Below are positions 1 through 11,250 of a stretch of 64,000 nt of DNA, piece by piece. Source of the DNA: Hippophae tibetana (taxonomy: Eukaryota > Streptophyta > Magnoliopsida > Rosales > Elaeagnaceae); contig CM072807.1 in the NCBI GenBank assembly GCA_037013495.1, positions 12,837,001 through 12,901,000 on the forward strand, in the 5' to 3' direction. A program made the translations under genes and the position numbers. Positions within the stretch are counted from its first letter, which is position 1, and each line of letters opens with the position of its first letter. The notes under the pieces were generated by a model. That model worked only from the letters and a program-made list of their open reading frames with translations, searched no databases and had not been told where the DNA came from.

Positions 1-1317
1 AATTATACAGTCATAATTAATATGAAAAGTTCATAAAATATTTTTTTTAATATTTTTAAATTAGTATACGTTTTATTTTAATGTTTTATTAATTTTTAAT
101 TTTTAGTAAAAATTTAAAAACATATTTAAATAACTTTTAGTTTGAATTTTATTATTTTTTATTTTTTAAAAAATATTTTATATTAAATTTTTGCTTTTAT
201 TTATGTTAAAAACTCGTAATTTAATTACATTTTAATGACTTAATATAAAATAATACTATTTTAAATGAAAAAATTAAAATAATATAATATAGTTTTAATT
301 GATTATTTTTACAAAATTAAAAGATTAAATAATATTATTTATAATCTAAAAATTAAATAACATGATATAACCTAAAAAGTTATCTAATTGCTCACCTCTT
401 AATATATTATATAAATTTTTATTCTTTATTTAGAATATTTATTTTTTGACTTTAAGTAAAGATAATTGATAAATTTTAAATGGTAGAGAAAAACGAGAAG
501 TAGTTCCTCATAGTATTGGCAACCCTGGGCTGAACCGCTGAAGATATTTTCCCATAAGTGGTCTTATCCTTAGTTTCCGCGTATGCAAAGTCATGATTGA
601 AGCTTTTCACCCACAACGAATTTGACCTTGGTGGGTTTTAAGTTCAAAATTATCCTTATAATTTTTTTATTAGTAGTTTAGTATTATACATAATAAATTA
701 TCGAATATATTAATTATTAATTTAATATAAAATTAATGATACAAATTGATAAAATAATTATAAAACAATTTATTAACTTAAATAAATTAAATTACTTCAC
801 ATGAATTAATTTAAACATTAGGTTGAAATAAAACATATTTTTGTTCTTTGTTTGCTCTCATGATGAGTCATGGCTACAATTCAAGCAAATTTTTTATGGA
901 ATTAAGATTTTGCTTGGACCGAAAAATATTTGGGAGGATGTTCCAAGTACACCTGTGCTCCACGTATATATAGTTGACTAGTTGTGCCTCTTGTCATGCA
1001 GATTAAGAATATTAGCGCACGACCAATATTATTAATATTTAAAATTACTGTTTTGTTAAACAATTAAAGACTTTTTTTTTAAATTTAAAGATGAAACAAT
1101 TAAGCACTGCATGGAGGGCTTTTCTTCTCTATGTATAGGTCATTGCCTCGTTGGGGTGTGAGGTGTTCTTGTTAATGATTAAAAAATGAAAGTATATACT
1201 ACTTAATTTTTAGGGATTGGGCAGTCCTTATGAAGTATAGGAAACTCATGCGTGCTTTCGGATAATTAACGAGGAAATAAATTAAAAGATTAACCACAAA
1301 TAAATTTATATAAAAAA
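1..1317. other. AT-rich intergenic DNA with a small GC-richer island
   Basis: I see no gene here. Most of it is A/T runs. Positions about 495-640 are clearly more GC-rich than their surroundings and read like a fossil of something once transcribed or mobile, but neither strand gives a frame I recognise. A second mildly GC-richer patch lies at about 900-1015. The region ends at the 5' LTR of copia element A. Confidence 0.5.
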
Positions 1318-1924
1318 TGTTAATATTAGCCAAAAACAATATTAAACCGAAACTCATATTAGAAACTATCCCACTTGTGTAATATATATATATATATATT
1401 ATTTCCTTTTATGTGTATGATATATATAACAGCGGTAGCAAAAAGAAGAAAAATAATATCAGCCACACAAGCTACGTTCTAAGCAAAAGAGAAGACTTTC
1501 AGAGCCGAGCATCTACACCGAGGAAAATCAACCCCTAAAAGAGACAAGCTGTATATTATTGTTTCTATTGGTGAAATTTTTCTCATTTGTACGGTAATAT
1601 TTAATTTAATAACAAGTTTATTAATTTATCTTGTTATATATTACCAGTAAATTAAAGAGGATATTTTATGGGTTGATTTTGGATTTTGGTATAATTTGTA
1701 AAGCTCTGAAAATTAGTGTTTTTATCTCCATTTGATTATTAGTGAATTTTTCTCGGTGTGTCGTCGTCAGTGGAGTAGACTTTTCACATTGAAAAGTTGA
1801 ACTACTTAAATTATTGTGCCATTTATTTTCTTACTACTTATTATTTTTTTGTTACTCATTATTATATATTTATGCAACCAAAATTGGATCCGATCTTCGC
1901 TTCTGTAAGTGCTAATTTACAACA
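1318..1924 (+). repeat. 5' LTR of copia A
   Basis: 607 bp, direct repeat of 6113-6755. It contains a run of about nine AT units at 1382-1399, against about thirty in the 3' copy. The last 360 bp or so (from the gtacggtaatat motif near 1589) are also shared with the LTRs of element C, but the first part is not. Confidence 0.92.
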
Positions 1925-2071
1925 AATTGGTATTAGAGCATTGGGTTATTCTGTTATTTTTTGGAACTGATCAAGTTTACTCTTTTGGATTTATTTTGAG
2001 CTTCTGGTTATATGATTGGTTTGATATTTTCTGGGTTGTGCTTATGTTTATTTAATATTGGGTTTTCTGTC

Positions 2072-5000
2072 ATGGTGGCAAAATATGAAATTGAGAAATT
2101 CAATGGTAGAAATGATTTCAATCTTTGGCGTATGAAGATGCAGGTCATATTAGTTAAAGAATGGCTCGTTAAGACACTTGAAGGCAAGGATAAATTGCCA
2201 CAAAAATTAACTCATGAAGAAAAAGATGTATTAATGGAAAATGCTCTCAGTTCAATTCAGTTATCCTTATTTGATGAGGTATTATGCGAGGTTGGTGATG
2301 AGGAATCTCCTGCTGGGTTATGGCCTAAATTGGAGAATTTGTATATGACCAAGTCTTTGACAAGTCGGTTATATTTGAAGCAGCGTTTGTATACATTCAG
2401 AATGTCAAAAGGTACACCTTTGCACGATCACCTTGATGAATTTACTAAAATTATTCGTGATTTGAAAAATGGTGGTGTTAAATTGATGATGAGGATCAAG
2501 CCTCAGTTCTATTATGTTCTTTACCTCATTCATTTGAACATTTTGTTGATACCATGCTATATGGGTGAGACATTATTTCTTTAGAAGATGTCAAAGTAGC
2601 TTTGAATTCCAGAGAGTTGAAGAAAAAGGTGTCTACAAGCAGTAATGATAATAACAGTGGTTTATTTATCAGAGGTAGAAATCAAGAAAAAGGCACAAGC
2701 AATAATAGAGGCAAGTCTAGATCCAAATCTAGAAAAAGAAAAAATAAATGCAACTATTGTCGTCAGGAAGGGCACTAGAAAGTAAATTGTCCAAAACTCA
2801 AAGGTAAAGAAAAATATGCCACAACATCTTCTGGTACTAATGATGTTGCTACTGTTGCAAATAGTTTTGGTTCTGATGGTGAAAATGTTCTATCAGTATC
2901 TATTGGTTCTCCTGAAGATGTTTGGATTCTTGATTCGGGTTGCACTTACCATATGTGCCCCACTAGAGATTGGTTTACTTCTTATCATTCTGTTGATGAG
3001 GGTGTTGTCTTGATGGGAAACAATATGTCCTGCAAGGTTATTGGTATTAGTACTATCCGAATTAAGATGCATGATGGTATTGTTAGGACTCTAAAAGATG
3101 TTCACTATGTTCCATATTTGAAAACAAACTTGATATCTTTGGGTACTCTTGATTCACAAGGCTACAAGTATGTAGCTGAATATGGAGTTTTAAGAGTTAG
3201 TAAGGGTGTTCTCGTTATTATTAAAGGACAATTGTCGCGTGGTCTCTATATGCTTCAAGGTAGCACTGTTATTGGCAGTGTATCAGTTTCGTCCTAGTCA
3301 GATCAAGATTCAAACACTACTCGATTATGGCATATGCGATTTGGGCATATGAGTGAAGCAGGGATGTCTATTTTGAGAAAACGGGATTTGCTTTATGGTT
3401 AGAAAACTGGGAAGCTTGATTTTTGTGAGCATTGTGTTTATGGAAAGCATCGCAGGGTTAAGTTCAGTACAACCATCCATAAAAAGAAAGGTATTGTTGA
3501 TTATATTCATTCAGATCTTTGGGGTCCTTCTCGTGTTGTGTCTAAGGGTGTGCCCGGTATATGTTGAATTTTATTGATGACTTTTCTCGTCATGTTTAGG
3601 TGTATTTTCTGAAGAATAAGAATGATGCGTTCTCAAAATTTATGAAATTCAAGGCTTGTATAGAAAATCAAATAAGCAAGAAAATCAAGCATTTGAGAAC
3701 GGATAATGGTTTGGAATTTTATGATAGTCAGTTTAATGAGTTCTGTGAAAGAAATGGTATAGTGAGACACCACATTGTGCGTCATACACCACAGCAAAAT
3801 GGAGTAGCAGAACGTATGAATAGGACTCTCTTAGAAAGAGCTCGTTGTATGCTCTTTCAAGCTGACTTGGATAAATCCTTTTGGGCTGAAGCTTGTAACC
3901 ATGTCTGCTATTTGGTGAATCAGTCTCCATCAACTTCAATTGAGTTGAAGATTCCATTTTAGGTATTCTTTGGTACTCATGCTAATTATTATGATTTGAA
4001 AGTTTTTGGTTGTCATGCTTATGCTCATGTTAATGATGGTAAACTTGAGCCTAGGGCATTGAAATGCATATTTTTTAGGTATCCTTCTGGGGTGAAGGTT
4101 TATAGATTATGGTTTGTTGAACCCAAGTCACCTAAATTTTTGATTAGCAGAGATGTTAAGTTTGATGAGTTTTCTATGTTGGAAAAGAAAAAAGACTCTA
4201 TTGTTGCAGATAAAGACCATGGTGTTAGTGAGTAGGTGGAGCTTGAGAGTGGAGCTCCTAGTCAAGTGCAAGAGGGCACTTCAGATCAACCATATGTGGA
4301 TGAGATAGATGATTCTGCTCATGATGTAGCAGAAGAGCAACATGAGCAACCATATAGTATCGTTGAGGGTAAAGGAATAAGAGAGATTTGTCGCCCTCAA
4401 AGATATGCAGATGCAGACTTAGTTTCTTTTGCATTATCTGTGGCAGAGTCTATTGAGGTACATGAACCTTCTAGTTATCATAAAGTTGTTACTTGTGATG
4501 AGTTTGTTCAGTGGTTGGTTGCTATGAATGAAGAGATTGAATCACTTCATAAGAATCATACTTGGGAATTGGTGAAACCGCCTAAGGGCCAGAAGATTGT
4601 TGGAAACAAATGAGTCTCCAAGAAAAAAGAAGGTATACCTGAGGTTGAAGCAGCTAGGTTCAAGGCAAGTGTTGTTGCAAAGGGCTATTGTCAGAAGAAA
4701 GGTATTGACTTCAATGAAGTATTTTCACCTGTTGTAAAACATAGCTCTATTCGTGTGTTACTTGCTAAAGTTGCATTGTTTGACATAGAATTAGAACAAC
4801 TAGATGTCAAGACAACCTTCTTACATGGTGAGCTTGAAGAACAAATATATATGCATCAACTGGAGGGGTTTGTTGTTCCAGGTAAGGAAGATCATGTTTG
4901 TTTATTGAAAAAGTCTTTATATGGGCTAAAGCAATCTCCAAGGCAATGGTATAAGTGGTTTGATTCTTTTATGATTGATTATGGTTACTCTAGGAGTGAT

Positions 5001-6021
5001 TATGATAGTTGTGTTTATCATAAAAGATTTCATGATGGTTCATCCATTTATTTGTTGCTTTATGTTGATGACATGCTTATTGCTTCTAAGAATAAGTCTA
5101 AGATTTAGAAATTAAAGTCTCAACTTAATGGTGAGTTTGAGATGAAAGATTTGGGTGCAGCGAAAAAAAAATTTGGGCATGGAAATTTGCAGGGATAGAC
5201 AATTGGGCAAGCTTTATTTGACTTAGAAAATTTATATTGAAAAAGTTCTTGAACATTTTGGTATGAAAGAGTCTAAGCCTGTGAGTACACCGTTAGCTGC
5301 ACATTTCAGGCTTTCTTTGGATTTGTCACCACAATCAAAAGAAGAAGAGCGGTACATGTCTCAGGTTCCATATGCTTGTGTCGTTGGTAGTTTGATGTAC
5401 GCTATGGTTTGTACTCGTCCAGAAATTTCACATGCAGTTAGTGTTGTCAATAGATACATGGGTAATCCTGGTAAGAGTCATTGGCAAGCGGTGAAATTGA
5501 TACTTCGATATTTGATAGGTACATCTAATTTTGGTTTGGTGTATGATGGAAGTTCTAACACTAGTTGCAGTGTTATTGGTTATGTGGACTCCGATTATGC
5601 TGGTGATTTGGATAAAAGAAGATCTCTGACAGGTTATGTCTTCACTCTTTTTCATTGTGCCATTTGTTGGAAGGCTACTTTACAGTCTACGAAAGAGGTC
5701 GAATATATGGCAGCAGCAGAAGTAGTGAAAGAAGTCATTTAGCTTAGAGGTTTGGTTTGTGATTTGGGTTTACAGTAGAATACTTCTGTTGTATTTTGTG
5801 ATAGTCAGAGTGCGATATATTTGACTAAGAATACTATGTATCATGAAAAAACCAAACATATTGATGTCAGATATCACTTCGTTCGTGACATTGTCTCTTA
5901 GGGTGCTATTGATGTCAATAAGATAGTCACTACAGAGAATCCAGCTGATATGTTAACCAAAATAATTTCATTTAACAAGTTCAAGCATTGTTTGGACTTG
6001 ATTGGTGTTTGTAGAAGATAA
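2072..6021 (+). pseudogene. copia A gag-pol polyprotein, many stops and frameshifts
   Basis: The frame starts at the ATG at 2072 (MVAKYEIEKFNGRNDF), the same start as element C. Visible in order: gag (2072-2760); a zinc knuckle near 2748-2790 broken by TGG-to-TAG; the protease motif [10 protein letters not shown] near 2931; the integrase His/Cys region and catalytic core (HLRTDNGLEF near 3690, HTPQQNGVAERMNRTLL near 3785); RT with YVDDML near 5063; RNase H to the final stop at 6019-6021. At least a dozen in-frame stops appear where element C has a sense codon, nearly all explained by C-to-T or G-to-A changes. There is a 1-bp loss near 2480, another in the integrase near 3550, an A-run expansion near 5163, and a 15-bp loss near 5690. 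It cannot encode a working polyprotein. Confidence 0.93.
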
Positions 6022-6112
6022 TCACCCTTCGGGGCTTTGGACGATGATTATTTGGTAATCCGAGAATTTTATTTGAAGAATTTGTTTTCTGTTTTGAGCC
6101 AAGGTGTAGATT

Positions 6113-6174
6113 TGTTAATAGTGGCCCAAAACAATATTAAGCTCAAACTTATATTAAACACTATCCCACTTTTG

Positions 6175-6240
<66 letters not shown>

Positions 6241-6755
6241 TCCTTTGATGCGTATGATATATAACAGCAGTTGTAGAAAAGAAGAAAATCAGTAGCAGCC
6301 ATAGAAGCTACGTTCCAAGCAAAAGAGAAGACTTTCAGAGCTGAGCAGCTACAGTAAGGGAAATCAACCCCTAAAAGACAAGTTGTCCATTATTGTTTCC
6401 ATTGGTGAAATTTCTCTCATTTGTACGGTAATATTTGATTTAATAGCAAGTTTGTTAATTTATTTTACTATATATTACCAATAAATTAGAGGAGATATTT
6501 GTGGGTTGATTGGATTTTGATATAATTTGTGAAGCTCTGAAAATTAGTGTTTGTATCTCCATTTGATTATTAGTGGATTTTTTTCGATGTGTCGTCGTCA
6601 GTGGAATAGACTTTTCACATTGAAAAGTTGAACCACTTAAATCATTATGTCATTTATTTTCTTATTGTTTATGATTTTACTATTACTCATTATTATATAT
6701 TTGTACAATCAAAATTGGATCCGATCTTCGCTTCTACAAGTGCTAATTTACAATA
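6113..6755 (+). repeat. 3' LTR of copia A
   Basis: 643 bp. It is longer than the 5' LTR mainly because an (AT)n run at 6177-6236 has about 30 units. It is preceded by a purine-rich tract (aaggtgtagat) that matches the polypurine tract of element C with one change. Confidence 0.92.
6177..6236. repeat. (AT)30 microsatellite inside the 3' LTR
   Basis: Uninterrupted AT dinucleotide run of about 60 bp. The homologous site in the 5' LTR (1382-1399) has about nine units, so the expansion followed insertion. Confidence 0.95.
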
Positions 6756-6760
6756 AAAAA

Positions 6761-9120
6761 AATATTTTATACATTAACATCTTTTAAAGTATACAAGTTA
6801 TTTCACCCGATAATTTATATTTTTAAAATATTTTTATTATATTCAAATTATATTTTGATCACTTATCTTTTTTTTATTTTGTAATGTTAATCATTTATAT
6901 TTTTTTCCAGATCCATTGTTTTTTTTAACCCATTGATCACCAAAACTTTGATACTATTATGTATAAACATTAAGAGACACTAATCCTAATAGATAAACTT
7001 TAAAAAAAATGTAAGCTTTATATTATTTATAAACACCATATATCTTTTTTAATTAATATAAAATAATCTTTTTTATACACTAATATACATCTTTATAACG
7101 TGGGTCACAATACTTTATATTTGTAATATATTTTTATTATATTTGAATTATTTGTTTTTCTTTCTTGTTAGCAATTAAGGCCCATACTTTTTCGTGTAAA
7201 ATATCAATTAATTTTTTTTAGTTGATATATTGATTGATTGAAGTTTAAATACCTTATAAATTTAGTATAATCTATGCAGATAACATGATCCATCCAACAC
7301 TAACGTATTTGTTAATAAATATAGAATTCTATTTTCATAGGCTAACAATTTTCTCCTATTAAAAAAATATAGCGGATTTGCGGTTCGTATGAACTCTATA
7401 AAATTTACTGTTATTTAAAAAAAAATTATTTGGACTGAGATGATAGGGTAATTAGCTTTCAACTTTCTACTTACTACTACTTATCTTATCACAGGAGGAC
7501 TAATTAATAAGTAACCAATTAGAAATTATATTAATTCATTACAAAATTTTAATTATCACAAATTACATTGCATATAATATTACATGTTAAAATCGTATAG
7601 ACCCATTATATTATTCAATCACCATGATTGATCGCATCATGTTATTTGTCATACATCACAAAATTAAAATGAAGAGTAGCTTTTTAATGTTAACCTGAGT
7701 TATATAAGACAGAAAAAAAAAATACAAAACTTAGACTTAATTATATTTCTAGCTATATAATTCATATGAAAAATGTTTAAATATATATATTTGGTTTGCA
7801 GTCTAGTAATTTGTACTACTATACATATAGAAAATCACTTGCATATGTGAGAGATCCATATCTTTATTGTTGGGCGTTAATAAAAATGAGTTGACTTAAG
7901 CAGCCTCCATTCTCATTTCTCAGCATTCCATGATTCCCAACTTATCATTGCTTCTTTAGTACGTATGGACATGTTTGTTACGGTACTAAAAAGGAAAAGT
8001 AACTGTATAGTTACTTTAATTTTATATAAGGTATATTTTATTACACAAATTATTTATTTAAATAAATATGATATATTAATTTAATTAAAATTTTATACAA
8101 ATATAACTACCACAAAATCTCAATACTTAAAATGTGCCAAGGTAATTTTAGAATATAAAAAAAAATTAATTTTTTTGGTCGAAGAAAAGAATAAAAAAAA
8201 ACTAAAAAGCTAAATAATTAAATACCTAATCCTTAAAAAAAAACTAAAAACCTAAATGTTCAAAATCCTTAATCACTCCCCACCACACGAAATTGAACCC
8301 AAATCTCTAGGTACTTCTACAAATTAATCCAAATTATATTTGTTTCATTTGTTCATTTATGAGATTTTTAAGAGGATTGATAGAATCCGCTGTTGGTGAA
8401 CGATGAATGAATGTGAATCTAAATCGAGATTTTTTTAATAATGACATGTAAATAAAAGATAATAAAGAAAATTTAAGTTTGAGAACTTACTCCTTGGATT
8501 GTATGAATTCCTGTTTATTTATTCAAAATTCAAATTTTGAAACTAAGAGAAAATGGAAAAAGAATAAGATGTATAATAAGAAAAAACAAAAACAAATAGA
8601 GGAAATGAGAGATAATTTATAGAGAAAATGATGAAGGTGAGAAGAAATAGAGTAGGTGGCTAGCGAGTAGAAATGAAAGAGATAAGGTTTTCGAGGAAAA
8701 TATGTGTTATGTGATATTTCAAAAATAATCTCATCAAAACATGTCATGTGACTAGCACATGGTAAAAAATATAATTTTTGGGATATTTTATACTTAGATA
8801 AAGTTTTATTATAATTAATGTACTTATTCTGCTTATGCCAAAAGTTTGTATAGTTAACTGTTGAAAGATATAGTACCTAGACTACTTCAAATTTGTATTA
8901 AAAATAATGATTATATAATTTTTGTACAATCATGTATTTGATTGTAAGTTAGATTGTATTGTATTTAATAAAAATTATACGATTATATAAAAATTTAGTA
9001 TTAGTAGTAGGGGTGTGCATACAATGGATTGATTCGAATTTGAGCTAAAACCGAAACCAAACCAATAATATCTATTTCTAAAAGGTAAGAACCAATCTAA
9101 TCCAATAAAATATATAAAAC
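6761..9120. other. AT-rich intergenic region, no gene seen
   Basis: Long A/T-rich stretch with poly-A and poly-T runs. No frame on either strand resembles a known protein; short open frames such as one near 8523-8747 are low-complexity (Phe/Ser/Leu/Tyr-rich) and look fortuitous. Confidence 0.6.
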
Positions 9121-9129
9121 CTTTTGAGA

Positions 9130-9693
9130 ATATACAAATAAGATCTCATGTTCATTAAACATGGGTGATTTATGGGTTTATAAGGACTTGGGTTACTCCA
9201 CCTAATATGTTAACCTTTTGGGATGAAACCCCAAGTTTCTTATAATTGGTATCATAGTCAATCTCAAACTTAGACATTTTGGACACTTATGTGACTTTCC
9301 CTATTGCATGGTCTCCATTTGCTTGAACTGATCTAACTATTGGTTTCATCTATTTGAACCCAAGGCTCTTTATGAATTCGAACTACAATATAAAGAACGA
9401 AGATAAGTGTTTTTTTCGACTGAGAGGAAATGAATACAATGTAAAACACAAATATAAGGGTTTATTCAATTGAGCGAAAACTAGACACATTATAAATTAT
9501 AAAGTGTGAAGATAATATGTATGTTAGATTGGGGGAGAACTGAGCCATATGGTCCATAGTTCGAGGGGAAATTATTAATATATAAATAAAGATTTACATT
9601 GATTAGACATAAGACGACTCATGTACTTGTAAGAACTTAAATTACTCAATCTAATAGGTTAAATTTTTGGAATGGAATACCAAGTTTTTTACA
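9130..9693 (+). mobile_element. small TRIM-like LTR element, degenerate
   Basis: Two diverged direct repeats, about 9130-9243 and about 9580-9693, align over blocks such as TTACTC..CTAATA.GTTAA and CCAAGTTT.TTA.A. The left copy is followed at once by tggtatcatagtc (9247-9259), a good match to the initiator-Met primer-binding site. The purine-rich gaggggaaa near 9570 sits where a polypurine tract belongs. The interior of about 320 bp has no coding capacity. This is the layout of a terminal-repeat retrotransposon in miniature. The outer ends are uncertain and no target duplication was found. Confidence 0.55.
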
Positions 9694-9699
9694 AAACCA

Positions 9700-10359
9700 A
9701 TCCAAAGTGAACCTTTCAAATTAAATTGGATAAATCAAATTTTATATTTTAATGTTTTTTTTTTTGTTTTTTGTTTTTAACAATCAACAATTTTTTTTTT
9801 AAATATTTATTTTTAGTAACTAAACAACTATTTTATTAAATTTTATATTTTAATAATTGATCAAAGATTGGACATTTTTTTCAAATATAAATAAACAAAT
9901 ATCATGTATTCAATTTTGTATACAAGTCATGTTAAAATTAATTCATCAATTGTTATATTATTATATATGAGGGAAAAATCTTAATATTCATATATGTACT
10001 CATCTTCTCATATGACATATAATATAAGGCGCATGAATGTTTTTTTTTAGTGATGGTATTATTATCACAATAATAATGTATGAATTATTTATTATATAAA
10101 TTTCTATAATTAATTACACTTAAATGTAACTATGTTAGATAAAATTGTTATTAATAAATTATTCTTCTAATAATAACACGGATTGTGTCAATATTGCAAC
10201 CATTATTTTTAACACAATGTATTCAAGAAGGTTATTGATTTTTTGCGGGTCTACCACTGAAGCTAGCTTGAAGATGGTAAATGTTCAAAGATAAAAGGAC
10301 ATGAAATGTGTGTATTAAAACCAGGGTAGAATATATGCCAATTAATATTAGTGATTTAT
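9700..10359. other. AT-rich spacer downstream of CRY1
   Basis: Low-complexity A/T-rich DNA between the TRIM-like element and the 3' end of the CRY1 transcription unit. No gene or recognisable repeat. Confidence 0.5.
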
Positions 10360-10613
10360 GATATTATGAAGCGTACAAGCCTGAGTTTATTCCAGGACTA
10401 CACATATTCTACATTAATACTCTACCTTGCTCTTATAAAGACCGACACTTTTATACCATACACATAAGAGGTCAACTTCAGTTCTACTCAAACTACAGTA
10501 GCCTTTGAAGAAGAGAAACATTGGTCATTCACCTTCCTAAGGCATATACATCTGTTGACAAGCATTGTCCATCCCCCCAGCGTTTAGTAGTCATCCCTAC
10601 ATATGGAATCCAC
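10360..10613 (-). other. CRY1: probable last (3'-terminal) exon of CRY1
   Basis: A less AT-rich block just downstream of the CRY1 stop. On the minus strand it is preceded by an acceptor-like ttgacag (AG at 10615-10614) and contains a canonical AATAAA at 10391-10386, so cleavage is expected near 10360-10375. The matching donor would be the GTAAGA whose GT occupies 11254-11253, overlapping the stop codon. If that 641-nt intron (11254-10614) is used, translation continues for about 27 residues to a TGA at 10531-10529; if not, the region is plain 3' UTR. The exon is inferred from base composition and signals only. Confidence 0.5.
10386..10391 (-). terminator. AATAAA polyadenylation signal for CRY1
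   Basis: Plus-strand tttatt, read on the gene strand as AATAAA, about 860 bp after the CRY1 stop in a GC-richer block. Plant signals are loose, so this is suggestive only. Confidence 0.5.
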
Positions 10614-11250
10614 CTGTCAACTAAACAACTTTTAAAGAATTAAAATCACATTTATTTAGACCAAATTTTCATAACGATTAAAAATTTATAATTTACGATT
10701 AAATAATTGATTGTGTAATTTTTTTTATTATTTTGTAAAAATAATTATCAATTTATTTGATAACAATTTTTATTTGATGATTTTCCAAAAAAAATCAAAA
10801 ATTACTTCCAAATTATTTGGTAATGTATTTTATTTTTTGAATTTTTTTCAAAAACTTAAAAAATAAAGAACTGTTTTGTTATTATTTACAAATTTAAATT
10901 TTTAATCATTTTCTTCTATACTTATACATATGAATTTTTTTAAAAGATATATGAATCACTCTATATGTTGGTAATTGTTCTTCAAAAATTTGAAAATCAA
11001 AATCAAAAATTGATATCAAACATGATTGAAATACTTGAAAAAAATCAAAAATCAAAATTGTTATCAAAGAAACCTTACTTTTTGATTTAAAGATTGAGAA
11101 ATCATAACTATATTTGGATGATGAGGCTGGAACAATTTCAAATCAAACATATTATAGGAAGAGCAAATTGCATTGACATTTTTATTATAACAATTAGACA
11201 AAAAGTGCCCGTTATCCTAGTTTTTGAGGAATATTGATTCAAGTGTTTTC

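Larger units (their letters stand above)
1318..6755 (+). mobile_element. Ty1/copia retrotransposon A, full length but decayed
   Basis: Complete copia layout: 5' LTR 1318-1924, a primer-binding site resembling the initiator-Met tRNA complement just after it (tggtattagagc, from about 1928), gag-protease-integrase-RT-RNase H in that order, a polypurine-like stretch at about 6101-6112, and 3' LTR 6113-6755. Both LTRs begin TGTTAAT; the 5' LTR ends in CA and the 3' copy ends in TA, a one-base change. Flanks are aaaaa on both sides (1313-1317, 6756-6760), compatible with a 5-bp target duplication but low in information. The LTRs differ at many positions, so the insertion is old. Same family as element C at 55095-60414. 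Confidence 0.93.

Noticed and set aside
8523..8747. Minus-strand frame rich in Phe/Ser/Leu
   Set aside because: Low-complexity translation of AT-rich DNA, no domain or start context.
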